Shown in pieces: positions 1 to 55,487 of a stretch of DNA of 64,000 nt (position 1 is its first letter; every line of letters begins with the position of its first letter). The stretch covers positions 56,314,078 through 56,378,077 of the forward strand of contig NC_091014.1 in the NCBI RefSeq assembly GCF_041296385.1, read 5' to 3'. Made by a program: the position numbers and the translations under genes. The notes under the pieces are model-generated. The model had not been told where the DNA came from, did not search any database, and was given only the letters and a program-made list of their open reading frames with translations. This DNA comes from Aphelocoma coerulescens. Its lineage: Eukaryota > Chordata > Aves > Passeriformes > Corvidae.

Positions 1-851
1 CAAGATCATACAGGAAATTATTTTGTAGGAATTACATTTTCTTCCCCCACAGCACTGAGTGTTTTTTCAGGCACCTTAAAAGGCCCACTGTAATTAATTG
101 GTCGAGTTTGAAAGCTTGTCCAGTTTCACTATAACTTCTCCAAGTAATTCTGTTCTGTCTTAAATACTGGTTTATTACTTTCAGCTCTGCTATATGTTCC
201 TCTCTGAATTTCAGGAAAAGCAATTGTCTTTGTTCCTGAAGCAAAAGGTGGGGATGCTCAGTAGCATTCCAAGGGAAATTGCTGATCTTTCTGCAGACTT
301 CCAACTTACAATTCAGAAAAACGAAATAAAATATTTTGTTCTGGAGCAGATTAACCAAAAAAAAAAAAACCAAAAAAACCTTCACACCAAACAGAAACAG
401 ATTAATTTGCCTAGAAGCATCTATGGAAACCGTTGCTTAGTGAAAGCATTGGAAGAACAAAAAAGTTGTTTTACATTGAATCCAATCCATTGTCCAATGA
501 AAAGGACAAAAAACTCAAGGTACTCCCAAAGTTTGGTTAGACCCAGAATGAAACATTTATTTTCCTTTTCAGATCTTGTAATAATTTTCAATAAGATTTT
601 TAATTTGTATCAGTTTTGAGATGAAAATTATTTTACAGTTAGTTGAGTTTTAAAATGTACCAAAAAAAATTTGCAGTGTTTCCCAACTGAAATATTTTTA
701 TACAGATATGTTAATTCAGATTTATTGCCATGTTTTATCCAATTTATTCACCAAATTACTTTTTTAGGGTCTTGGGGGAGTTTTTTTTTTCCTTTTGCTT
801 TTGGAGCTGGGTTTTTCATGTGTGTCCTTAAATGACATTTTTGAGAAACTG

Positions 852-891
852 CTTTGTTTGTTTGTTTGCTTGCTTGTTTGTTTGTCTGTTT
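852..891 (+). repeat. TTTG/TTGC short tandem repeat
   Basis: About ten imperfect four-base units of TTTG type, interrupted by two GCTTGCTT units and a TTGTCTG. It is a typical decayed microsatellite in intron DNA. Confidence 0.85.
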
Positions 892-2672
892 GAACAATTC
901 AGAATCTGTCAAATTTTGGTAGTTCAAGCAAAATCTCTTCAAGCAGAGGGAGAAAAATGCCATTCAAGTAATAACTAGACTGGGATGTGTTCCACATATT
1001 TAGTAATAAAGCATTCTTTCTCTCCAAGATATTTGAGATATTTACATCTCTGGATATGCCTGAACTATTTCCTCAGGACAAGGGAAATAGGGTGTTCTGT
1101 GGCTGATCCTAATTTGTTTAATACTCATGAGATGTTTGGGTTTCCACTTTTCTCTTTCTGTTTGTTTGCTGCCAAGCTTTTCTTTTGTTTTTCTCAGGTA
1201 GGTTAGGGCAGGAAGATGCTGCACTTCTCGAAAGATCAGAAGTCCCACTGCCTGGGGCCAGATGTTAATAAAATATTCCTTTGATTTCTTGTTTATCCTC
1301 CAGTCTCCTCTTCCCCCAGTACAGCAGATGAGAGTGAGTCCCTTTTCCCCTTATGTTCAGCTGTATGTCATCTTGAATTTAGTCTGAGATTTCAGTCAAT
1401 TTGACTCAGAGGGAAGTGGATCCTGAGGCATATATTTTCCTTTCCTTATTTCAGACACTTTGCCTGCAAACTAATTGTGCAGATTGGAGTTAGTTGTGTT
1501 TGCTTTTGGCAACACAACAATATAGACAAGAACCTGAAGTTCACTGTTCTGAAAAAGAGTAATTTTTCGTCTGGATGAACTATTTAAAAGTTCCCAAAAT
1601 ACATGCTTTTGCTTTGCTTTTGGATTTAATAACACTAACTAGGTGAATAGTATTAAATTCTCCTCTTAGTAGAAATATTTTTCCCACTAATACTAATGAG
1701 TAAATATTTAAACTTGCTATAAATATTCTCTAGTAGTTATTTTTATGGCAGCAGTAAATTAGAAGCCCGAATAGAAACTGTACAAAGGTGTTAAGCCTGT
1801 AGGTGAATTAAAATAGACATCATGTTGAAATTAGTTGTGACGGTAAAACATTAAAACCTCGTGAATATTTTCAATAGCCATGATTGCATTATAATTTAAT
1901 ACATCCTTTCTCACATATATTCCAGTTTTTACACTCCATCTGCCTCTTTTCCTCAGCTGCTACCATGATAGCCCCTCAGGACAGCATAATCTTGTTAGCT
2001 GCAATGCCATAATCTGCTGCTAGCATAAGAGTGGAAGTCAAAAAAAATCAGGGAATACTGCACATATTAAAACATTTCCCCTTTTCCTCCTCAGACTGGA
2101 AGCATAGAGGAATTAAGAAAAATTGTTTTGTTGTCTATAAATTATAAAAACTATTCTATTACAGTTAACTGAATTTTACCATTATTCTTTATTTTTCTTA
2201 ATAAAGAACCTTCTCAGTTGCATTTCACTGCAAAGCTGACAGTTCCTGCCAGCTGGAAAAAATCCTTTGCCAGAGAGGAGATCTCCCACCCAGTTTATCG
2301 CTGCAGCACAAGGAACCTGCTTCACACTGGTGCAGAATTTTAGACAATGCATAATGTCTCTCTTAGAATCTAGTGCACGCACACTACGTGCTCCAGATAG
2401 GCTTCCCCTGTGCTGGAGAGAAGGCAAACACACTGGCATAAATAAACTGTAGCACGTTGTGACAATGCATCCCTTTCCAGTCCAACAGCTGGAAGCAGAA
2501 AGGTTGACTGAAGATGAAAGGGGATCCCTCCAGTAAAGGTTCCAGCATCCTTGGGAACCAGATGGACTGAAATGGAAAACACAACTAAAATAGGCCACAA
2601 AATTCACTGCCAGGAGAGGTTTTCTTTTTATTCATAGCAGTGCCAGGTTTTACTAGAAAGAAACTTGCCATG

Positions 2673-2910
2673 TCATAGAAACTAAATATGGGAAGGAACT
2701 GGAACCACCTTTGTCCTCTCCCAGCCAGTGCAGCATTGTTCAGGTGCATTTTCTAATCCTGGTGTAGTCTGATTTGGAAAAACTCATGAAATAAAGTATT
2801 TTATCTGCCATTTTTAGTTTATTTCACCGCAGCGGTTTTAGGAGAATTTTTTTTAAGCATTCAGACTACATTTCCTTTCTTTTTCTCATTACTTCTCGTT
2901 TTATCAACTT
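2673..2910 (-). mobile_element. Very old CR1/L3-like LINE 3' region (minus strand)
   Basis: Read on the + strand it follows the order of an antisense CR1 tail: TCATAGAA, then GGAAGGAACTGGAACCACC, then CCAGTGCAGCATTGTT, then GTGCATTTTCTAATCCTGGT, then a TTTTTTTAAGCATTCAGAC segment and CATTACTTCTCGTTTT. The match to my memory of older amniote CR1 consensus sequences is patchy, so it is strongly diverged and boundaries are approximate. Confidence 0.5.
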
Positions 2911-3486
2911 GGACTCCCTGAGGCAGCTTTTCCCAGTGCCTGCTTTTTGTCATTTCATATTCTTCTGTGTAGCTGCTATGGTTCTCTACAGTTGCCGTGA
3001 TATTTTTTTGTAAAACCTCTTGTTAAATGTCATTTGCAGATGTCATTACTGTTCTGTTTACTTCCCCCTTCCACTAATGAAGATGTGAAACAACACAGAG
3101 CCCGTCATTGCTCTTACTAGGTAGTTTCTGTTAGCCTGCAAGGCTGCTGTTTATTGGTACTCCTCCTTTGTGGTCCTGCAGTCTGCATTCATTCCCCATG
3201 ACAGCACTCTTATTTAAGTCTTTCCGAATTCACTTTTCAAGCAGATTTTTCTAAGACACTGTAGGAAAGGTGTTGCTGATGTTTCAATCCGGCTTCATTG
3301 CTTCTGCTGTTTTCCTTTCTTGTGCACCAGGAATTTTGGCCAGACAGAAAGCAACAGAAATAACAATGCATGTTGAGGTACGTTTTTTCCAACTTAAAGC
3401 TTCCGATTTGAGGATCCTGTTCTGTGAACACTTGGTGCCTGAATGGCAGGTCCTCTCAGAGTCTAGGTTGTAACCAGCATTGATAA

Positions 3487-46927
<43,441 letters not shown>

Positions 46928-48057
46928 CACCATGGAGCCCGTGTGTGGCCAACAGGGACACCGAGGCAAGAGCCGCTCAGCATCTGGGGCCCGGTCTTCA
47001 AACTCCAAACTGAGAAATACTTTCTGGTTTTATATCATACTTGGCAGTTCTAACAGTAGAAATTTGAAGTGACATGTCTTCGGACTATGCTCATTCATCC
47101 CTTCCCTGACTACCCCAGGCCTGTCGGCTTTAGCATTCGTGAGGTGTTTGTGAGTGGGGCCGGCCGGGCGCCCTCCAAGCCACCGAAGGTGGGGACTGGG
47201 CAGGGGCTGGGATTGCACTCCGCTCTCTTGACTGCAGAGCACAGACAGACCTTCAGAATATAGGATTTCATGTTGCTATTTAATAATTTGACATGCTTTT
47301 TATCTGTAAAGGAAGATCTTCGGGTCGCTGTCCTGTGAATTTCAAATCTGCACTACTCTAAAAGGGAACTTTCACCTGTGAACTTTCACAGGGGCCCTGT
47401 TAACATGGATGACCTTGTTAATGCAGGATGAGCCAAAGGTCTGAATTAGCCTTGAAAACACAGGGGACGCTTATACAATACTGCACTCCTGAGAAGGTGT
47501 GTTACTGATTCAGTTGTATACATGATATCGGTTGGTCTTTTATTCTCAAATTAATTGTTTTATCAGGAAAATCCCCTATATCCCATCCTGCCTTTACCCC
47601 ACTCCTAAATGCTGCTCCTTTCCTTGCCAAGGAAATATCTCCCTTGTGTTTCTTTGCCATCTTCAGTTTTGGTGGTCCAGTGAAGAAGATCAGTAGCTCT
47701 GCCAGAAAATGAACAAAACTTGTCGGTTTAAGGTCTGTTTTTATCAGAGCAACTTGTTCACATGTGTCTCATAAGATAAAGGGCCCAGCTCTAACTCTTT
47801 ATCTTTTTTAGGCAAGAATTGGATTTTACCTATAAGGCACATTGTACCAGGGGAATACTGATTTGTAGGCTCATTTCAGTGCTGCCCATCCGTGAAGGCA
47901 CTGGGCCTTAGGCTTTAAGTGGACTTCTTTGCTGAACAGGGAATATAAACTAGTAAAAAGGCAACTAGCATCCTTGGTGCTCTCCTGCTGCCTGCTGCAA
48001 GGTCTCAGAACTACTTCGTTAAAGGAGTTTATAATTAAAAGGAGCAGAACTGTTAAG

Positions 48058-48063
48058 AATAAA
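48058..48063 (+). terminator. LARGE1: Alternative proximal poly(A) signal AATAAA
   Basis: This AATAAA, with a nearby ATTAAA at 48034-48039, lies in the 3' UTR about 1.13 kb after the stop. The downstream sequence has moderate GT content (GTGAGTGTTTGCTTG near 48106). It could be used as a shorter isoform end or not at all. Confidence 0.35.
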
Positions 48064-48399
48064 CTCCCCATTGGACGGGGAGAAAAGAATATGTTGGGAA
48101 TCTGAGTGAGTGTTTGCTTGAACGTGGACTGGTCAAGTTCACAGCATCGGTACACACAGGAGTTCGCTGGAGGGCGAACAGGAACCTAACAAGCAAAATG
48201 CAGAAAACAAGACACTGGACTTTTTGCCATTTTCTTTATCTTCAATATTAATGTTGTGTTTACATGGGAGGAAGAGATGAGGTGCACTACCCCTTGCAGG
48301 GCTATTTGTAATTTCTGTTGCAATGTTAATAGAGAAAGCAGAAACAACTCAGTGAGAAATGTGTCTGTCTCCCTACCCCAAACCCCAAGCAACCCCATG

Positions 48400-48465
48400 T
48401 ACCAATACCACTGCCTGAGCTGGGAAATGGATCTACATTGTGTTCTGCTCACGTTTTTCCATTTT
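48400..48465 (+). repeat. Unnamed dispersed repeat, copy B (within the 3' UTR)
   Basis: TACCAATACCACTGCCTGAG and the next 45 bases are related to 45036-45101. This copy would be transcribed as part of the LARGE1 3' UTR. No named element family is recognised. Confidence 0.55.
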
Positions 48466-48666
48466 GTTTTTCAGCCACTGGACCTTCTACTTTCCTCCCC
48501 ACCTCATCCCTCTAGAGCTTGGTTTTATTTCTAACCTGACATTTTGTGAGAGCTTTCTGTTACGGTGGAAACCACGCAGTTAAACCAGACATTTAAACTA
48601 CAAATATCAGTTCATCATTCTGTGTATATATAAGAAAAGCCAAAAAAGGCAGTATCTTTGACAAGA

Positions 48667-48672
48667 AATAAA
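48667..48672 (+). terminator. LARGE1: Candidate main poly(A) signal AATAAA of LARGE1
   Basis: AATAAA is followed within 15-45 bases by GGCTGTGTGTAGTTTTC and a T-run, the arrangement expected of a cleavage site with a GU/U-rich downstream element. It lies 1.74 kb after the stop codon. Confidence 0.6.
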
Positions 48673-49689
48673 AAGGGGCGGGAGGCTGTGTGTAGTTTTC
48701 ACTTTTTCCCCTGGGAGTGTTGGCTGCATAAGAATATATCACTGCATAATTTTCCAAAGAGCGCTTTTTTTTTTTCTGTTCTTAATGGCTTTATGTAAAG
48801 ATTTACATAAAAAGCTGGAGAGAGCTGGGAAGAAGTGAAATTAGTGCTCAGTTCTGGCTAAGATATATTCTTTTAAAAACATCAAAGTCTTAACTCCCCA
48901 GGTCCTGTATTACCATTAAAGGCACAGGTCACTGTGCTGATTGAGAATGAGAAGAGCCCTGCAGCACAGAGACTGTTGATTAGTTAGTGTGCAGAAAGAT
49001 CCCAAAAGCTGACCTAAGAGAGGCTGACACTCATTGTACCTACATAAAATCTCCAGTCAGAGCTTCAGTATGGCCACCATTATGTTCCATATGTATTAAA
49101 GATTTTCATTTCCAGATGTACATTTCCCCTTGGCTTAACAACGTTGCCCAAGGATGGGCTGGGTTGCCCTACAGCAGCATAACCTGTACATTATTTGGCT
49201 GTACCATTATCAGCATTCTCCTCATGATTCTCTTCTCAGTGGTCACATGATGAGGATGGGGAAGCAGGGAGGTAATAATTTGCTACTTGCCTGACTGTGC
49301 AGTGAGTCTTGGGACCTCCTGGGTAGGCTTAGGTGTGCTGGCTGGTGTAACCAGCTCAGAGATTGGTAGTAGGTACACAGAGTCCCTTTTTTGGTCCTTA
49401 TAGACACTGTACTGACTTGTATCTGTCATGTCATGTTTGTCTCTGTGCTTCATAGTTCGAGAGGTGTGGGGCTTGGGGGTTTTTAGCACATTTCAAACAA
49501 TTTACCTGATAGCAAGTTAGGATTACATATCTGTCTGTAACTGCCAGGGCTCCTCCAACACCGTGAAAAAATCCACCACCGACAACAAAAAAATCCCTGA
49601 CTCAGTTATAACACTGACTGTCTTCCAGTCCTCTGCTGTAGTAAGTATTTGCTAGGAATTTTGTTACTTAATTCTCAGTTTCCTCCTGA

Positions 49690-50060
49690 AATCTTCCAGA
49701 AATAGCAGATAAACTTGGTGACTTATTGCCTTTGATTTATTGATTTGTTCCACCAACTTCTCTCTTGAGTCTTCAATCTATGACCTCTCCTTATCTTTGA
49801 TATTTGGAAAGTGTGAGTCTCTCATTTAGATACCACTCCAGCACCCTCTCGGTGAAGACTGATGCAAATAAATCATTTAGATTCTTGGCAATGTCCTTAC
49901 TGTCTTTAATTGTTTCTTCTACTTGTTTGGGGTGGCCTGCTGGCATCTCCACTTTCTGCTTTTGGTGTACTGAGCAAATGTTCATTTTCACTTTTAACTT
50001 CCTACTGTTTACTCTTCAGATTCCCTCTTATCTTCCTCAAACTCCATCTTAACTATTACA
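49690..50060 (-). mobile_element. Ancient CR1/L3-like LINE ORF2 relic (minus strand)
   Basis: The + strand includes CGGTGAAGACTGATGCAAAT, AAATCATTTAGATTCTTGGC, AATGTCCTTACTGTCTTTAA and GCTGGCATCTCCACTTTCTG, matching the antisense of the region just before the reverse transcriptase in old amniote CR1/L3 elements. The minus-strand frame reads DSKDIAKNLNDLFASVFTER, the LNDFFASVFT signature of that region. It may extend further on both sides (about 49600-50420) with more decay. Confidence 0.7.
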
Positions 50061-50762
50061 TACTTTACTTTCAGCTTTACACAGTTTTATTTCCATTCTC
50101 CGAAGGTTTCCCATTTGGCCTGAATAACTTACAAAATTTCCCATTTAGTCATAGCAACATTTCCTTGTCTTTGTCTTCCATTCATCCAAGGGGTACCATA
50201 CTCCATGGCTATGAATCAGCCCATTCTGTTTTAATCTGAGGATTTCAGTTTTTCTATTCCTTTTATTTAGAGCCACTGGTTCTTTAAAAAGAAAAAGAGG
50301 TTTTTGTTTTTAAATTTACATTGAATATCACCCTACTAGGTTTTGAGGGTATTTTTCTCTTTAACCTTCCTAAATGCTCACCTTTTCTTAATCAGGGGAT
50401 TAGAAATAAAATATTACAAAAATCGGGCTCTTATCTTGACACATTTTGTTCTGTGTCTCCCCTTTCCCTCTCCACTACAAAACATTGACATTTAGGAGTC
50501 ATTGCAAACTTTTCAAGTCCCAAAGACTGAACTGTGTATTTTTCCAGCACCTTCTGACATCCCACCACATTTCAGACATAATTATTATTCCAAATAATAA
50601 CCTGCTGCCTGGCACCTAGTCCTCCTATTTTTGTTTTCATGCTTCTCCCTATGATGTAACAGGCTCTGCAAGTTCAAGTTTTGGGCAAAACACTTATTTA
50701 ATACCTTGTCATAAGCTTTTGATATGTTTCCATGATTTTTCTCTGTTTTCACAATAGAGAGA

Positions 50763-50806
50763 TACACACACACACACACACATGTGTATATATATATATA
50801 CACACC
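50763..50806. repeat. Compound (CA)n-(TA)n-(CA)n microsatellite
   Basis: About ten CA units, then TGTGTA, then about eight TA units, then ACACACC. The CA arm, TGTG and TA core can fold back on themselves. Confidence 0.95.
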
Positions 50807-51309
50807 CCTTCAAAAGTTTGGCTATAGTTTCCATCCTATCATTTTCTAGCTAAGGATCATCTACCATTTGCCTACCTGGCAGACCTAGAAAATGTCTTTG
50901 TTTATCCTGGATAGTTCTTAGCATCTGTCAGGTTTTTTTTTCCTAGTAGTTCCTTCTAGCCTTGCTAGTTTCCTATGTGCACAGTCTGGTCCCACTTCAC
51001 AATTTGCTGTTATTTTTCTGTTTGTAATCATCATCTTGGACTCCATGGCATAAAGGAATTAGCAGCTGTACCTGCAGTTCCATTGCCTCAGTTAGACTGA
51101 ATATGACATATGCTCCCATTACTCCTGAAGTACTGATTTTTTACCTGGTTGGCTTCATGTGTTTTGTTGGTAAATCATAAGCTGCATTTTCCTTTTACTG
51201 CAACAAGCAGAGGCACTTTGTAGTGTTATTTGCAGTAGCTGTTGCAGCAGAGTAAACCCTGTGTTAGAAGGAAAAGCACAAAAACCTCGTCAGAATCGTA
51301 GCTGCTGTT

Positions 51310-51390
51310 TCTCTCCACAGGGGAAAATAAGGCCCTAGCACAGCTGAGCAGTTTTATAAATGCCCTGCACAAAGCACATTGCACATTATT
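51310..51390 (-). mobile_element. Possible MIR-like relic (minus strand)
   Basis: TCCACAGGGGAAAATAAGGC, then CCTAGCACAGCTGAG and ATGCCCTGCACAAAG hint at the antisense MIR core (cagatgaggaaactgaggc...cttgcccaaggtcac). The match is weak. Confidence 0.25.
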
Positions 51391-54300
51391 TTCTAGTAGG
51401 TGTAATCATACATCGTCCAATTAAGTATGAAAAACACATTTTTAATGTTCTCATTTTTATGTGCAGTTCTACCCAGAAGATAATGCATTTCCTTCTCTGT
51501 CTTGCCAGTTTCCCCCATTACTCCAGCCTGCCTAATAGCCCCATCTGTTTTCAGCTGAGAAAGATTAATGACCAGAAGCACTGGGAGTCCTGGCAAATCA
51601 GCAGAGATATTACTCTTAGGCATTGCTCAGGACATTCCTTCCTACTCTGCCAGATACTGTATGGGTGTTCCTCAGGTTTCAGGGCAGCAGCAGCAGAACA
51701 CAGCAAGCTCAGCAAGTGGGGTGGGTGTCATTATTTATGAACTTCAGCCAGGTCTAACACATTTAGTGGTGGGAGTGTTAGAAAGAGAATGCATCATTGT
51801 TAGCTCAAAACATATTTCAATGTTAGGGAAAAAAACCAGCTGAGTTTCTGCAACTCCACTAAGTGAGACTGGAATAAATAAGTCACTAGTCAACAATGTC
51901 AGCCAATAATCAGGTATTTCCACTGCAGTATTGAAAATGCAGAAACATTGATAGCTCAGTGAAGTCATTTTTACAGTAGTAATTAATAATGTATATTTAG
52001 ATGGTGTGTTTACATCCAAACACTTAGGTGTATTGGGGATTATTTGAAGATTGTTACTTTGTTGCACAATGTAAAATTGCTTGGGAAAGCTGCTGCTGGC
52101 TGTGCACAGCAAATTATGGCTCAGGAAATGCTTACAAACCTGGATTTAGAAAAACCTTGCTTTTATAGGAGTTTGGTTGTATCAGCAGTTATACATTCCC
52201 AAAACAGAACACAAAGTCCTTGAGAATTTCAAAAGGAGCTATGTATGCATCAGATGGCTGGAACATTTTCCTCTTACCCCTGCTTGGCATTTGGGGTTTG
52301 TTTACAGAGTAGAATTATGGTGATGAGTTGAAAATAATAATCTGGGAATTAAAAAGCCAGCCAAATATTTATTTATGTGTTCAGTCATATGAACATATTT
52401 GTTCAGACATGTTAGTGAATGCTTCAGTGGAAGTGTTTAGCTCATTGAGGGTGTCAGGATGCAAACAATCTGAAGCCCAGGCTAAGAGTTGGGTATCTGT
52501 TCAGTCATTTTGTGTCGTTTCCCCTCATACGGTGAGGACAGCTTCCTCACTCCCAGCAAGTTGCTGTTTCTGTAGGGTTGAAGTGTCTTAAACCTCTGCA
52601 GCGTGAATTTGTGGAAGTCACTGTGCAGGTAGCAAAGGCTGCATTTTAGAGCTCCATGGTCCATTGCCACAAGACACAAGATTTCATTCCAAATGAAACA
52701 GTTCTGACCTGAGGGAAATTGTCTGACCAGGGATTTAGACACCCTGCCCTCACCAGATATGTTCAAGAGGAGGTCCCCAAATACATTAGGTCAAGTAATT
52801 CAAGCCAAGCTTAGCCTATTTCTGAGTGTTATGGCAATATAATTGTGAGTCGATGGATGTGTGAATTTTCAGCATTAACCATTATATCACAAGGCTTGTG
52901 ATAAGGCTGCAGAATCAATCATGTGGAAGTTAAAGGATCTGAAATTTCAAGTTGCTGGTGGAGTTGGTGATTTGCTCATGCAACTTCTTTCTGTCCTCTC
53001 ACACATACGTAGTAGGACGTAGTCTGTACACAATTCTTTGTTCAAGTTTTTTGGGGGGAATTCTCTTTCATTTTAAGCGCAGAGTGAATGATATGTGGGT
53101 GAATGAAGCAGCTTCTTTTACTTCTCCTTTCATTGAGTTTTTCACAATATCGCAGCCTTGATTTTGAGCAAAGACAGACTTTCCCCCCCCGCCAAAGGAT
53201 AGGTATAAACTGTGATGTAGGAAAATCAATTATCCCCCATGCTCTCAGGCTTTCTAAGCAGAACACGTGCAGTTCCGTTCTACAGGCTTTTCTCATGTGG
53301 AGGGGATCCTATAAAGCTGATGGAAATAACACATCCAGAGGCCTTGTGGCACTCACCCCCAGCCTACAAATTCTAGCGGCTGAACTTGCAAGAGTGATGA
53401 ATCCCAGCTGTGTCCAAGTATGTCTGCTCCATCACTGGGAGCACTCTAAAGACTGTCAGCAATCTGTCAGGTAAGCAAAGAAAAATGGAGTCAATAATTG
53501 GAGGTGGGTGTATGATGGGTTTGTTTTAAGTAGCCAGATTTCCAGAGGAATGATGAAGACGTAAGCATTTTGAAGTCTCTTGCAAGATCTGTTCATAGGA
53601 TATGCTGGACTAAGTTCATTATGGATTTGTGGCCTTTCTTATCCACCACTGGCCAGTGTGGCCCACCTGCAGTAAATTATATGGATTGTAAAATTCTTGG
53701 AAGTCAGTACTGAGATTAAACCATTCTCAGCTCAAAGATGTTTAATTTGTTTCAATTCTTTGGATTCCCACACTGATCCTTTGGTGCTCTTCAGAAAAAG
53801 GAAAGAAAGAAAAAGGATAATAACAGCTTGATAACAGTAGGAGTCTTGACTATCCAGCCTTTCTTAAATTGTCAGCACCGAGGTCAATGGTTGGGGCAAA
53901 GCTAGAGTTAGTGAGGTTCATAGAATTTCTTCTTTTGATCTGCCTGTGGAACTCTTTGTTCCAGTGGTGCTCTCCAGTGATGCTAAAAGGGAAGGAAGAG
54001 CTGTCCAGCGCAGATTGATCCATGAACTCCCCATCCAGTCAGACCTAACCACCAGCAGCAGGAAAGAAATAGCACCACTGCTTTTGACTGTTTTTTAGAT
54101 GGCAGTAGTGAGTTCAGTATGAAATCTGTTATTCTGATGATAGATTTTGCTGAGCTTTTCTGCATTTTAGATTTACACTTGCTGTGAGTGACAGAAGCCC
54201 CTTGGGATTAGGAAAAGATGGGATTCAGCAGTTTGCTGGTGCAGAATGAGAACAAGAGATGTGTGTACTTTCCCTTGACACCTTGCCCAGTGTTCACTAA

Positions 54301-54849
54301 TTATATTAGCACCAATTAATCCAGCTGACCTGAGACTCAGTGTTCAGGCCAGGCAGTAAGCTTCTGCTGTCTATGTTGATAAGAGAATAGACAGATAAGT
54401 GAAATTATGTTTTCTGCCCATAACATCTATGAATATTTCCATATGGGTTTGAACGGCTCACGGAGAGTTTACATCTTGTATTTCTCACTGTTAAGGCTTA
54501 TTCAAAGAACAGCAAAGGCAATTAGAAAAAAAAAAAAAAGCTACTGAGTACGGTAAGGACCCACAAGGATTAACATTCTCAGAGTCATCAATATAGAATA
54601 TCCACCAAGTTAACCTGCCAGCTTTTGTCATGAATGCAGAGAATACAGGCACTATCATCATCTTCCTGTTTACACTTCATAGAGCAAAACAAAGGCATGT
54701 ACTAAAAACAGCTCTGTGAATCAGATCACCCAAGACACAAATACTCGCTAAATTTTATTGCTTTCATTTCCATTTTCATAAGTGAAATTAAAAGTTTGCA
54801 AAATATTTTTTTTTAATTCATAGTGTTCAATTGAGATATTTATATTCAC

Positions 54850-55487
54850 AGTTGAACATCAGCCAGCAGTGCCCTGGCAGCCAGGAGGGCCAACCCTGTC
54901 CTGGGGTGCCTCAGGCACAGCATCGCCAGCCGGGCAAGGGAGGGGATTGTCCTGCTGTGCTCTGCACTGGGGCAGCCTCACCTCGAGTGCTGGGGGCAGT
55001 TTTGGGTGCCAGAATACAATAAGAAGGATCTAAAGCTGTTAGAGACCATCCAGAAAGATGCTGAAGGGTTTAGAGGTGAAGCCATAGGAGATATGGCTGA
55101 GATCATTTGGCTTCTTCAGCCTGGATAAGAAGAAACTTGAGGGGAGACCTCACTGCAGTCTGTAACTTCCTCATGAGGGGAAGGAGGGGCAGACACTGAT
55201 CTCTTCTCTGTGGTGCCCAGTGACAGGACCCCAGGGCATGGCCTAAAGATGTGTCAGGGGGCTTTTAGGTTGGATATGAGCAAAAGGTTCTTCACCAGAG
55301 CGTGGTTGGGAGCTGGAACAGGTGCCCCAGGGAAGTGCTCACAGCACCAAACCTGACAGAGTTCAGCAAGCATTTGGACAATGCTCTCGGGCACATGGTG
55401 TGACTCTTGGGATGTCCTGTGCAGGGCCAGGAGCTGGGCTCTCTAATCCTTCTGGGTCCTTTCCAACTCGGGATATTCTGTGATTCT
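54850..55487 (+). mobile_element. CR1 LINE 3' part, longest copy in the window (plus strand)
   Basis: It starts near CAGTTGAACATCAGCCAGCA and passes through GTGCCCTGGCAGCCAGGAGG, AGGCACAGCATCGCCAGCCG, GGGCAGTTTTGGGTGCC, TTCTTCAGCCTGGATAAGAA, GGTGCCCAGTGACAGGACCC, GTTCTTCACCAGAGCGTGGT, GAGCTGGAACAGGTGCCCCA and GTCCTTTCCAACTCGGGATA, ending in TTCTGTGATTCT. About 640 bp with good similarity to the consensus as I know it, so among the younger CR1 insertions here. 5'-truncated, with no intact ORF. Confidence 0.95.

Larger units (their letters stand above)
46928..48690 (+). other. LARGE1: LARGE1 3' UTR (end estimated)
   Basis: Sequence after the stop codon has stops in all frames and no intron-like boundary. 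I place the end just past the AATAAA at 48667-48672, since that signal is followed by a GT- and T-rich downstream element. Its length, about 1.75 kb, is reasonable for this gene. An upstream AATAAA at 48058-48063 could give a shorter form of about 1.15 kb. One member of an unnamed dispersed repeat pair lies at 48400-48465. The exact cleavage site is inferred and needs transcript data. Confidence 0.6.

Noticed and set aside
54831..55022. Open frame with an apparent Gln/Pro/Gly-rich protein
   Set aside because: It is translation of the 5' part of a CR1 copy (54850-55487).
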